From Nemertoderma westbladi (lineage: Eukaryota > Xenacoelomorpha > Nemertodermatida > Nemertodermatidae), in the NCBI GenBank assembly GCA_032718475.1, contig JAUCBJ010002232.1, positions 1 through 57,821 of the forward strand: a stretch of DNA of 57,821 nucleotides, given 5' to 3'. The notes under the pieces were generated by a model. That model saw only the letters and a list, made by a program, of their open reading frames with translations, was not told where the DNA came from and did not search any database. This document shows, piece by piece, positions 43,218 through 54,024 of this stretch. Position 1 is the first letter of the stretch; each line of letters begins with the position of its first letter. The position numbers and the translations under genes were made by a program.

Positions 43218-45813
43218 CAAATATTATTATAATTTCGCTATACTAATAATAATGTTACAGTAGATAAATACAGAATACTCATTTATGTATTGTATGATAG
43301 CGAAATTACTCTGCGACTTTCCCCCAATCTTTAATGGTTGAATAAACATTTTATATTAGTAATTTCTAATGATGTTAGAAATCGTCGAACCAGTACCTAC
43401 CTATAGTAGCTATTCAGTCATGTCAGTAATTAAAGATAATCAGCCCAAAAAGTGGCGGCAGGAGTAGCGAGGGATAGGTGGAATTTGTCAAAAACAGTGA
43501 CAAATCTCAGCTACAGACAAAAAAACAGTATACCACATTCAAAAATAGCCACATAAACAATGTGGGGCGATATATCAGGTGGGTTTGAAATTCAGCAATA
43601 CCGGTACCATGCAGCAATTAATAATGTGGTCTTGGAAAGTGTGGTAGGCCTATTTCACTTTCTTCAGCCATTCCAGCATTTCCAGTTTGCAGAGTTCAGA
43701 GTATTCAGTTATTCGCGACTATTCAGCCATATCATGTACCGGTACGATACCTTAATCTTATTAAACATATGTTTTACAGTACGGTACCGGTACTGTTACA
43801 GTGGTACGGTACAGAGTTACCGTTACCGTCTTCAGGTCGTTGGCGTCACCCACCAATCGGCTCGGCAAAGGCAACCATGCAGCCATGGAAGTTTTAAAAT
43901 TATGCGGACTTAAGTCTGACTGCATATTGTCAGGTTGTAACAGCTGACCTTTACTCCATGTTCCGGTATCCACTACTGCACTAGGTATAGGTACCCCAAC
44001 AGCCCAATACTGCAATACCCAGCAACATTTTGGAATTGTAACGGTACTCAAACAACTCGCCATCAAGGCCACCGCCTCTGTCTGTCGCAGTGTTGTTGGC
44101 GACCTCGACCTTTGGTATCGCTACTGCGCTAGCGCTACGGGCAAACTGGACTAACCGATGAGCGAGACCCGAGGACTGAAGAATGCATTGAATTTGTTGA
44201 ATAGTTTGACTGTGGACTTCTATGACATCGATGCCAAGCTGCCAATCCGAAAGTTTTTTTTAAAGTAAAAGTTTGGTTAAATTTTCTTAATTAGTTATTA
44301 AAATTTCTTAAGTACTGATTTTGGAATATAATTGCTCAATTTTAAACTGTATCTAATGACTGACCCTCGTCCTGCGCGATGGCCCCACGAACGATTGACA
44401 CCAATACTATTTTAAGCTTTGCTTAAAATTTATTACCCCGTAGATTGTTATTACACCATGACCTGGAATATAGTCTCGTAATTCAGTGGCTTGACCACAA
44501 CCATTATTCGTGATGCAAGGATTCTAAATATGTAACAAACACAAACTGAATTTTGTTGAAAAATAGATGAGATATGAGCGTTAAAAAGTAGCATGGTTTT
44601 GCACCTGCGCGAGGTTGTTTTATTCTATTTCTAAATACACATAATCATCTCATGGTTTTCACCTCAAACTTTGCGACAACAAATCTTTCTACCCCCCTTC
44701 AACCGAAGGGGATGCATTCCCCTTCGGTACGAAACTACACGAAATTCATATAATCAAGCTACATACGTAATAATTTATCTTTTTCTAGACGCGGCCGCAC
44801 GCCAGTTATTAAATTGCGCTGCACTTGGGGTCTAATTCGTAAGCCAGCCTGTTGGAACGGGGTATCGATTTTTTTACACTAACAGCTGGCTTATTCATTT
44901 ATGGTAAACCTACCAATGATAATAAACCATGGACAGTGAATATTGATTTATTTCTTATTCTCTCCATAGTGATCGTGCCTAAACTATTGTGCAACTCTAA
45001 ACTCATCTGTCAATTGGGGGCAAAAATATAAGCCACAACAAATGGCTCCAGTCTCTGTAATAGCCAATGGGAGTATGGAACACATTTTAACTGCACCTAT
45101 CAGCTACTGTAATTCCAATTTATCTAAAATAATAAACTATTAAAATATAACCCAAACATTTAATTAATGCCCCACTGGTAGTCTTGGAGACCAACATCAG
45201 TATTTTAACCCAAGACATCCCCCATATTTGGATAATGGTCAGCCACCCCCAACCCACATACAAAGAAACTCAAAACTTTAATATTTTAATCATTGTTCTG
45301 TTCTGATTTCTTCGTGAACTCATATCACGGTTATTCACAATAATATAATAAATTGCACCAATTCGGATTCAACAATTTCCAACAAACTGAATTTGAGTGA
45401 ATATCAACAAAGTTTATTTCACCGACTTTATTTCGTACGAATTGAATTGAATCCATCATACGGAATCTTTGTTACAGTTAATTCTACTAGGTATTGATGA
45501 AACAGAAATGAAAAACCATCATCACTACTAGATAATATAATCCCAACATGATGGTTCAAATATTTCCGATTTATTTAATGCCGATGGAATGCAGTGGTGA
45601 TTAAATTTTTTTTATATATAAGGTGCTACCATGGGAGGTGCTACCATTGGAGGTAAGGGGATTAGTACAGGCAGTTTTTATAAAGGTGCTACCATGGGAG
45701 TTAGGGAGTAGTACTGTCAATTTTTCCATACAAACTACTATTAAGCCTCGGTACACTTTTAGAACTCATCAGATTCCTTTATAGGCCAACTGTTCTTCCA
45801 TTCCAACCGGAAT
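43218..45813. other. No gene recognised
   Basis: Mixed AT-rich DNA. It has a ggtaccggtac-rich stretch at 43595-43830, a palindrome ccgaaggggatgcattcccc near 44703, and three gtgctaccat.gga repeats at 45624-45700. ORFs of about 100-117 codons at 43560-44072 overlap on opposite strands and show no domain. Confidence 0.4.
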
Positions 45814-45817
45814 TTAA

Positions 45818-46838
45818 CGGGCTTTCAGGTAGACCAATTGGTTTTTTGAATTTCATTTTTTTTTCATATATTTAGCTTATTTTTTGAAAAATGAACTTAA
45901 TATTCAAAAAAATATACCCAAATAATTTGTGTCACAAACATTAAAATCACAATTCGGTGCTTATGCGTACATAATATTTAAAACTGTAAAAATTTTAAAA
46001 TTTTAACAATTTATTTAAAAAAATTAATTATGCTAATTTATTTAAAAATGTTACGTTATTCTACGGTAGAAAATGATCCTAGTGAGAAATTTTCAAGTCT
46101 ATAACTCAAATGGCAGCTGAGAAACCTGTACCGAAACAATTCTAAAAAATCATTTTGAGAAAAATTCAGTTAAAATTTGAAACTTCCCGCGCAAAAACTG
46201 TCTGTTTATTATGAAATAATGTCTGTCAATATATACCTAGCAAAAAGAAAGCACAAAAACATGCTATGATTATTGCTATGGGGTTTTCATGGTCGCTGAT
46301 TTCATTTCTGAGGTCAGTTTTCACCTTTAATCAACTCTTGTTTGTCTGTATGTCTGCCTGTCGGTCTTTCTAACTATCTGACAATGTGTCCGTTAAATAT
46401 AAGAGGGGCATACAATCTAGTTAAAACTTTAGCTAGGGGGTTTTCCTGGTCGCAGAATTCATTTCGAGTGTCAGTTTTAACCTTTGATGACTTCCAAATT
46501 GTCTGTTTGGCAGTCAGTCTATCGGTTATAATTTGACGGACAGACTGGCAGGCATACAGACAGAATCGACAAGGCCAAATTTGAATATTGATATCAGAAA
46601 TGAAGCGACCGACCACAAAAACCCATATAGGGTTTTTTGCGTTTTAGAGTTTGTATTTTATTGACGGACAGACATACTGACGGACAAACCGACAGTCATT
46701 CGGACAGACATCCATATCTCGAGATGTAAGACAGATCTTGTTAAACAGTTTTAAAATTGGTAATCTTCATAAATATTTGCTCTAGATGAAACAGAAAAAA
46801 AATTTGAAAAAATATAGGATGCCCCTGAACTACTTCCC
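45818..46838. mobile_element. Candidate second TTAA-flanked element
   Basis: About 1.02 kb between TTAA at 45814-45817 and 46839-46842. The right end resembles the right part of the element at 36501-38120: ctcgaga.gtaa.a.agatct, then tctagatgaaa and an A-rich stretch before the end. Both carry gacaga-type microsatellites. The left boundary is a guess, because its first bases (cgggctttcagg) match the right end only weakly. Confidence 0.5.
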
Positions 46839-46842
46839 TTAA

Positions 46843-47004
46843 GGGTCATAATGTTCTGGCACATCATGGTGGTTTAATGTTGTGACGATAATAAGCGTCA
46901 ATAAGTTAGGAATTTAACTTTAAAGAGTTATTATATTTCACAAATACAAAACACTATAGGTGTCAAAGTAATGTAAATTGATCGGTTTGAGAATAGACCC
47001 ACAC
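46843..47004. other. No gene recognised
   Basis: Short AT-rich interval. Confidence 0.4.
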
Positions 47005-47130
47005 CCGCCTTGGATCAGTGGTTTAATTGGTTGCCTTGTCTCCAGCCAAAGGTCGTGGGTGTGTGAGCAACAGCCCTGCATGGGGACCAGGGTGGGTTTC
47101 GTTTCGGCAAGAATTCATTAAAGGGACCAG
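47005..47130 (+). mobile_element. tRNA-like SINE fragment
   Basis: A consensus A box tggtttaattgg (47019-47030) is followed by a tRNA-like middle (ttgccttgtctccagcca) and a degenerate B-box region (ggtcgtgggtgtgtgagc). The order resembles tRNA-derived SINE heads. No intact tRNA fold is evident. Confidence 0.45.
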
Positions 47131-47300
47131 CCATGTTAGCGCTTTAAACAGGGTTAAATACTTTATTTCAAAATTTTAACATTACTCAACACCGTTAGTA
47201 TCAACAGCGAGTTGTTATTTAGCACTTTACAACTTTAGAGGACATTACAGTATTGTATTGGCCTGTACATTTAGTACTGTATTTTGTGTTGTGATGTCCC

Positions 47301-47371
47301 TTGTTTATGTGGTAACCAATGACGACGGCGTGAATTTACAATCACGCCGTCATTGGTTACCACGTAAACAA
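47301..47371. repeat. Hairpin with 30-33-bp arms
   Basis: Left arm 47301-47333 and right arm 47342-47371 pair with one mismatch and a 3-bp bulge around an 8-nt loop (atttacaa). The arm core is ggtaaccaatgacg. Confidence 0.85.
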
Positions 47372-47625
47372 TAGGTTGCATTTATAATTAATTGCCTGAC
47401 AGCCAGATAGGCCTACTGCTATTAAACAGTAGCTATAAACTATTAACATGGCTCCAAATGCCACCATAAATATACTTATTTATAACATAATTTATGTCAT
47501 TTTTACATTTATTTATACAGCAACTAATTTAATTTGTGTAGTTCTATCACTTATAATGTATATATTCAATCATTTCGTAATGTTACAGTTTTGGAATAAA
47601 ACTACATACATACTTGTTGCAAAGT

Positions 47626-47725
47626 ACTTTACAGTGCAGTGTTCTGATCCTCGTGGCTTTATTTTCACTCACTCACTAACGTTCGTTCGTGTAATAAAGC
47701 CACTCGGATCATCACACTGTAAAGT
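47626..47725. repeat. Hairpin with 33-38-bp arms
   Basis: Left arm actttacagtg...tcgtggctttatt (47626-47663) pairs with aataaagccac...cactgtaaagt (47693-47725) around a 29-nt loop. It may belong with the hairpin at 47301 to one small foldback or MITE-like element. Confidence 0.8.
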
Positions 47726-48003
47726 TCTACTTTACACACATGTAAATAGTTATTACGACATCCCTGTCCTTGAGCAATAGGCTGCCACTGGAGAGCCAAA
47801 GGCTCGACAGAGTCTTATGAGGAATAAATAATGCAGCCTTTTTAACGGAACATGAGAAACCAACATAAACACCAAAGTAAAACCTCATAAGATAGCATTA
47901 TGGTGTACCCCCTGTCAAGTAGGCACTTTGCTTTGATCATTTTTAAGGTCGATTTTTAAAGGATTTTTCCAGGAGAATGGCAAAAGCTAGAACGATTCTG
48001 TTT
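47726..48003. other. No gene recognised
   Basis: Short interval without a recognisable feature. Confidence 0.4.
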
Positions 48004-48012
48004 GCGTGATCT
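48004..48012. repeat. 9-bp target duplication of the Merlin-like element, left
   Basis: gcgtgatct, identical to 48984-48992. Merlin/IS1016-type elements duplicate 8-9 bp. Confidence 0.9.
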
Positions 48013-48047
48013 GGTATTAGTACGTTTGAACGACACTAGCCAAACAA
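48013..48047 (+). repeat. Terminal inverted repeat, left
   Basis: 35 bp, an exact reverse complement of 48949-48983. Confidence 0.92.
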
Positions 48048-48412
48048 GCCTAAAATCAGATAACTAATGGTACCGGTACCGGTATAGCAGTATTGTTCAC
48101 CACCTTGCGGATTGCATGGGTATTATTTATTAAGTTCTTTGAAGGGAATGTATTTTTTTAATCTATATTACTTACTACTACTATTATTACTACTATTACT
48201 ATTATTTACTAGCTTAATTATGTAATATTTTAGCTTAATCTATTAGTTTAATTACGATTTACTATGCGTACGTAATCTTAATTACAGTCTACCGTACATA
48301 CATATTTCTAATATTATAATTAATATTTACCCCGACTGAGGGTGTATCTTATTGTAAAAAAATATTACAAGCTAATAACGCTGTTGCGATACGGTTGTTT
48401 ATTTCATATGTT

Positions 48413-48525
48413 GGCCCTGAAAAGGGCCGTTTGGGTTGGTTAAGTCAGGTCATACAGTAGATGGCCCTGAAAAGGGCCGTTTGGGTTGAAATCAGGTCGT
48501 ACAGTAGTTGGCCCTGAAAAGGGCC
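48413..48525 (-). promoter_or_regulatory. Three tandem histone-type 3' stem-loops
   Basis: On the minus strand GGCCCTTTTCAGGGCC occurs three times, at 48525-48510, 48478-48463 and 48428-48413, each preceded by aacccaaac. This is the metazoan replication-dependent histone mRNA 3' signal: a 6-bp stem, UUUC loop and CAAAC-type 5' flank. The units repeat at 47-50 bp. The first lies about 38 bases after the stop of the transposase fragment, where such a signal would act in a histone mRNA. I saw no clear purine-rich U7-binding element after the last copy. Confidence 0.85.
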
Positions 48526-48563
48526 GTTTGGGTTGGTTAAGGTATAAGGTACAGTATAGACAT

Positions 48564-48827
48564 TCAGCAAGGGTAGTAATGTTTGAAAAGTGCAAGGAGA
48601 TTATTATTAGCACCGGAGCAACGCCAAACAAGCCGCATGAATCCCCTGTCCTTCACCAGCGTAATTTTAGCTTGCGCAGTACAACCCGGAAAAGGACAAA
48701 GACGTAGGGTTGGTTGCCCATTTGATTGTAGAGTTCGGGGGAGAAGCTCCACGCTTTGAGCAAACTCAATAGCGCGCTCCTCAGTCTCGATAAGTTTCCC
48801 AATCTCAATGAAATTTAATTCAGCCAT
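48564..48827 (-). pseudogene. N-terminal fragment of a Merlin/ISXO2-like transposase
   Basis: The frame is open from 48893. The likely start is the Met at 48827, giving MAELNFIEIGKLIETEERAI. The N-terminal helix (TEERAIEFAQSVELL) is followed by a candidate zinc ribbon (RLCPFPGC, then RLVWRC), as in Merlin and ISXO2-like transposases. After WRCS the similarity ends and the frame runs into a short unrelated tail with a stop at 48564-48566. This fits an internal deletion that removed the DDE catalytic domain, normally another 150-200 residues. The upstream codons from 48893 are hydrophobic and lie partly in the inner terminal repeat, so I do not count them. Family call is moderate. Confidence 0.55.
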
Positions 48828-48948
48828 AGTCATGATGAGTACAGTATACAAACAGTAGGCCAGTAAGTAACAGTACAGCAGTAGGCCTAACAATACTGCT
48901 ATACCGGTACCGGTAACAATTTTTATCAGTTTCTATCTGATTTCATGA

Positions 48949-48983
48949 TTGTTTGGCTAGTGTCGTTCAAACGTACTAATACC
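48949..48983 (-). repeat. Terminal inverted repeat, right
   Basis: 35 bp, ending cgtactaatacc on the plus strand. It is the promoter-proximal end for the minus-strand transposase. Confidence 0.92.
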
Positions 48984-48992
48984 GCGTGATCT
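48984..48992. repeat. 9-bp target duplication of the Merlin-like element, right
   Basis: gcgtgatct. Confidence 0.9.
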
Positions 48993-49927
48993 GGTAGATG
49001 GCCCTAGCGCGATAGCTAAGTGTTTTTGTAAAAAAAATCTGTTAATTAATTAATTAGTAATTAGCGATTAAAGATTTCTAGTTGATTTTTCTCGAAAAGT
49101 ATTTGGTTTTTCCCCTAGCAACGGTGTTTTTTTTTGTTCATCTCGGTAAGATCTAAAAAAAGTTCAGTCATCGCTATGGCCCTCCTATTACTGTTAATTA
49201 GTACTAATTAGCCGAAAACTAATTAGCGTCGTAACTCGAAAACACAAAGAGCTATGAAAAAACGTAACATCACAAAGTTGTTCGGAATTTTATTCTACAC
49301 AAAAAAGTCTCTGGCGCCGATACCGTATCTCCTACCGTTAATTAGTAATTAACTAATTACTTAATTACCTAATTGGCGGGGGGGCTTTGCCCCCCCGTCC
49401 CCCAAATCCTTATTCACAAGGTGTATCAAAGCTGTTTACTATTTTACAAATGATAATTACTCTAAAATCTTTTGAATCGAACTAATTAACGATTTTACTA
49501 ATTAGTAAAGTTCCCCAAATTAATTAATAAATTATCCAATCCGGCTCCAATTATTAATACAGCTGATTCATCAGCCTGGTTTGATGAACTTGATGAAATC
49601 ATAAAGTCAGTAGTTGCTGTATGCCATTTACTGACTAAAACTATATACCAAACACCTCTTGCCGGTAGCTACCTCCAATGTCTGTAGTGAGCACCGGTGC
49701 AGGTATGGTAGGCCTACATGTAGGGCATATATAGTGGAGGTTCTTTTGGCAGATAGGCCTAGTCAAAACGTTACATCAGATGCCGTATTTTAGTCAAAAC
49801 GTACCCTATCTTCATATAGTTGAGTGTTGTGAATACAGAAATATCCAAGTACTCCTGTACTTATAGTATACCCATCTGCCCATGTACAGTAACTGGCTGA
49901 CAGTTACCCTTAGTTTGTAGGCTATAG
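48993..49927. other. No gene recognised
   Basis: AT-rich DNA dominated by ttaattaattag-type words at 49030-49530, with a GC hairpin gggggggctttgccccccc near 49378. No coding signal. Confidence 0.4.
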
Positions 49928-51478
49928 ATGATTGACATTTCTAGCAATGTTCTTAACATATTATCATTAATCAATGACGAATTTCATTGTGACAATAATA
50001 ATGCAACTGCTACAAAGGAACTATCTATATTCAATCTGAACTGTAGGAGTCTTAATTCTAATATTTCGGACTTAACTGACTTTCTTCTTACCATCAAACC
50101 TACATTTGATATTCTAACTCTAACTGAGACATTCCTTGCTGACGACGACCTCCTTGACCTAATAAAAATTCCAATCTACCATGGCCCATTCCTTGACAAC
50201 CGTACCCTCGGCAGACTCCACAGAGGAGGAACGGCCATTTATGTGCACTCAAAATATGACGTCACAGAACGCAAGGACTTAAAATTATTGGGTATAGAAA
50301 ATTCATGGATAGAATTAAACCGCCCCCAGAATAAAGTTCTAATTATTGGAACTATCTATCGCCCCGAACCTGTACACATTGATACATTTCTCACAAAGCT
50401 GGATTCTATACTGCTATCTTTAACTAATAATAATTATGACGTCATCCTTACAGGTGACATGAACATTGACCTCCTGAAACCATCCGCCCGCTCTCTGCAA
50501 TATACAGACCTCCTAAATTCATACGGATTTCTACCGCTAATATCTACTCCTACTCGTGTAACACCTTATTCTAAAACTACTATCGACCATATTATAACTA
50601 ACATCACCTCATCATTCTCTACATCCGGTGTCTTCCAAAATGTAATCGGGACTTCTGACCACTACCCTTGCTTCACGGTCTTCCAACAGTACTCTTGCTA
50701 TTTCAATAAGCCCAAAAAAAGTACAGTTTTTGACTTCTCTAATTTCAGAGTAAATGACTTTTTACATGATGTTAAGGATCCAAATACATGGTCTTACACT
50801 TCGTCATCAATACCGAATTATAATAAATTCGATACTTTTTATGATGACTTCACGAGCCTCTGTTTAAAGCATGTTCCGAAAAAATATAGATCTTCCAATA
50901 AAATACCATTGAAACCATGGATGACCCCCAACCTAATCAAATGCACATTAAAAAAAAATAAGTTATACCGCGCATATATAAAAAACCCCACTGATTCTAA
51001 CCACACTAAATACAAGCAATATAGGAACAGCTTAACTTCAACTACACGTGCTGCACAATCACGCTACTATTCTACTCAGTTTACAAAAAACTCTAACAAC
51101 GTAAAACATGGGTGATAATAAATACTGCTCTAAACAAATCGCGTAAACTAAACTCACCTAAGAAACTTACTATTGCCACTGGAGATAAAATTGAAACTAT
51201 AACCGATCCAACACATATTGCTAATACTAAATACATTGAACAAGCATTTTGCCTCTATTGGCCCTAAACTAGCTCGGGACATACCACATTCGCATCTTTC
51301 CCCTCTTCGCTACATCAACCACATTCGGCCAAACTCCTTCTCCCTCTCTGAGACATCTCCAGTTGAAATACACTATAACTTTCACCATCTAAACCCTAAC
51401 ACATCTACAAATGACGACTTTCCTATAAAACTCATAATGCTCGCTGCACAACATACAGTCCCGCTCACCAACAGAGTG
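49928..51478 (+). pseudogene. CR1-group ORF2, endonuclease and start of RT only
   Basis: Frame 49928-51115 has 395 codons and holds a nearly complete APE endonuclease (NCRSL, LTETF, GTIYRPE, GDMNID, TTIDHIITN, TSDHYP) and the linker to the RT. It is clearly related to the ORF2 at 28253-31555 but diverged. The frame breaks at about 51107 and again at about 51220. The last homologous residues (NPNTSTNDDFPIKLIML) stop at about 51478, before the RT catalytic motifs. No zinc finger is seen upstream. It is truncated at the 3' side, which is unusual for a target-primed insertion and suggests a later deletion or rearrangement. Confidence 0.88.
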
Positions 51479-51780
51479 CCATCGGATCCGATCGGATCCA
51501 ACACACTCCGACAGCTTCAAACAAGCACAATGCTAACCTACGGAGATTTAGTACTGTTTGATTCTGTTGGAGAAAATATTTCCAACAAGTTTAGTCTGTT
51601 GGAGCCCATCTGAATCTGTCTGAAATCCGTCTGAAAGTGTTTGAAATTTCTGTTGGATGTTGTTGGAAGCTATCTGAAGTTGTTTTTGAAGTTGTCTGAA
51701 GCTGTTAGAAATTGTCTGAAACTGTTTGAAGTTGTCTGAAGATGTTTGACGCCATCGGAATTTGTTGGAATTTGCCAATG
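51479..51780. repeat. Degenerate short tandem repeat
   Basis: Starts with a catcggatccgatcggatcc palindromic cluster. It continues as degenerate gttgtctgaa / gttggaa words of about 10-20 bp to 51775. The minus frame reads as Gln/Phe/Ser-rich repeats but has no other coding support. Confidence 0.65.
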
Positions 51781-52772
51781 CCTTACAAAAGCGTAGTTCA
51801 TTAACAAAATGTCAATCACTTTAACTCTCAATTTGAAGTGATTGTGAGGGTGTGCTATTGTCAATTATAAACCGAAACAAAGATTTGTTTCATTTAACAA
51901 TTTTTATTTACATAATTATGTCGTTAATTATATCAATTAATTAACTAGAATGCATAAACGAATAATAAATTCCTATAATATAAATTCCGATAAATGAATA
52001 TAATAACACCAACACGTTTTTAATTCCTTAATTTAATTAGAAATGCAAATAATGCTATAAATATATTAGTTTCTTTGACGTAGGGCACTAAATACTGCAC
52101 ATAAACAGATAAACACAAACAGATTAAGCAAACAGTAAATATAATTACAATGAGTGAAAAAAATATTTTTGGTTAATTTTATTAGTTGTGTTGAAAGAGC
52201 AACGAAATGAAAAGGTTTGCACGTAATACTTCTAGCCCAACTATTTTTTCGCGCACCTACCCTATTTGAGTAAATTACATTCACACACTCAAAAGTTATT
52301 GCAACTTTAGTCTCTGCAAGGCGAACTTCGAAACGGAACTCCATATCCAATATTGGTTTGTAGTTAAGCGGTCCCTAGTTACGAAATAAATATTCGAGAA
52401 CAATAAATTATTTAACATTGAGTAAGGCAGCATTTAGGCAGAATTTAGGAACAAACACCTATTTAAGAATAAAATTACGTATACATGGGAAAACTTATTT
52501 TGAATACTATCACTACCCTTTAGTAATGATGGGTCGAAAGTCCCCCCTAGCCCTTCACAAGGGAGCAAGGGAGGGTGGACGTAGGGACGGGGCCCAACGC
52601 CAACATATCGTGATATAGTTTGTCACATTGGAAGGGAAGGGGGGGGGGGGGGGGGGTTGATGAAACGTGGCTGTTAATGTTAAACGTGAATGAATTAATA
52701 TCATAAAGTAAGTAGTATTGAGCATTACGCACAACCATAATAGATTAGATAGAGAATTGGGAATGTGAAGGC
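51781..52772. other. No gene recognised; poly-G tract at 52639-52656
   Basis: AT-rich DNA up to the LTR of the second BEL copy. An 18-base poly-G run lies at 52639-52656. Short open frames show no domain. Confidence 0.45.
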
Positions 52773-54024
52773 TGTAAAAGCTTTTGTGGGATAACTGATA
52801 CGTTTGCCTTTGCTGGCCAGTTCCCCCCAGGCGCTGGAATACTCTAAAAAGGTTCTCTAACTGTATATATATTCCCCTCGCCCGCAAGGTACCGTTACAG
52901 GTGTTTTAACGGACATAAAAGTAATTCTGCTATATACGTGTTTTGGCGAACATGGTAAGGCAAAAAACTTGTAATGCACTAACTACCTTTCACAGCTTAG
53001 CCGTGATGATTCATATTACGACATCTAACAGCTGGTTGCTGACATGGAAACAGCCATTGGACGCATGGTTCTTTGTTTGGCTTGAGCCAATCAGAGCGAT
53101 TTTTCCTGTCGACGTGTAGCTTTTCAGCCGATCATAAGGAGAGTGTTCAGTCTTACTGTTTTTACTTGATACTTTGTTGTTATTGCTGTCTAAGCCAGAA
53201 ACACCGGCCTTTTGGGAAGAACTCTAGTAAAACTGCTTAAATTATCGAAAGTATAAACTGTTACCTAATCTAATTAATCAATCGAATCTTAACGCATCTT
53301 AACATACTTACTTAATTTAACTGCATTAATCATATTGTTTGTACTGTTATTTACTGTCAGTTATTAATTGTACCTATTTGTTGATGGAAATATTGCTCTT
53401 TGGATAATACGGATAAATCACCCAAATTCCCAATTTTCTTGATAACACTACAGGTTAGAGAGACCGGCTATATATAACAATTGCGATTTATATTAATGTG
53501 GTGTGTATTGAATCCAATGTTATTTAGCAGACCCTACGTGAGTCAATTGCTGCTCTCTTTATGTATGATCAAATATACTGACGGTCGGCAGAATAGTGTG
53601 TATGATTGTGATTGGTAACAAAGTATTTCCTAAAGAATACGCTTTATACTTTAATCATAAGCAGTATCGTTGCGTTTAGTATAAGTCTTAGTTCTGTTTA
53701 AATAGATAAAGCGCCACGTCCTAAAGGAACTGTTAATATTTCCCGAAAGCCAATAATATCTGTCAGAGATTAATTATTAACGATCTATCGAATAATACAG
53801 TAGGTATACACTGCAACCTTACACTGTAATAATACAATTTAAGCATCCGAATTCAGTCTCCCGGGTGTAGATCCATCGGGTGAATGATCGCGCATGGGCT
53901 GACTTCGGCTAATGTTTTGCATATTAGCATAAAATATTGTCGTATGCTAAAGTGGTTTTAATTAACTAAAAGACATATAAATTTTGGCAGGTTGAACTTC
54001 TAAAGGTCTTCAAAAGCGCGAACA
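52773..54024 (+). repeat. 5' LTR of BEL copy 2
   Basis: 1252 bp, starting tgtaaaagcttttg and ending gcgcgaaca, the same termini as the copy-1 LTRs in element orientation. Shared internal words include aggtgttttaacggacat and gccacgtcctaaaggaactg. Confidence 0.88.

Larger units (their letters stand above)
48013..48983 (-). mobile_element. Merlin-like DNA transposon, internally deleted
   Basis: 971 bp with perfect 35-bp terminal inverted repeats (48013-48047 and 48949-48983, starting GGTATTAGTACGTTTGAACG), extended by imperfect inverted similarity that includes an accggtaccggtatagcag block. Inside on the minus strand are the N-terminal part of a Merlin/ISXO2-like transposase and three histone-type stem-loops. 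The length, and loss of the transposase catalytic domain, indicate a non-autonomous deletion derivative. Superfamily rests on the duplication length, GG ends and the zinc-ribbon-like fragment. Confidence 0.8.

Noticed and set aside
40887-43263. Plus-strand ORFs of up to 391 codons
   Set aside because: Same satellite artefact in the right part of the array.
43560-44072. Opposed ORFs of 117 and 103 codons as host genes
   Set aside because: They overlap on opposite strands, contain ggtaccggtac repeat words and show no domain or splice context.
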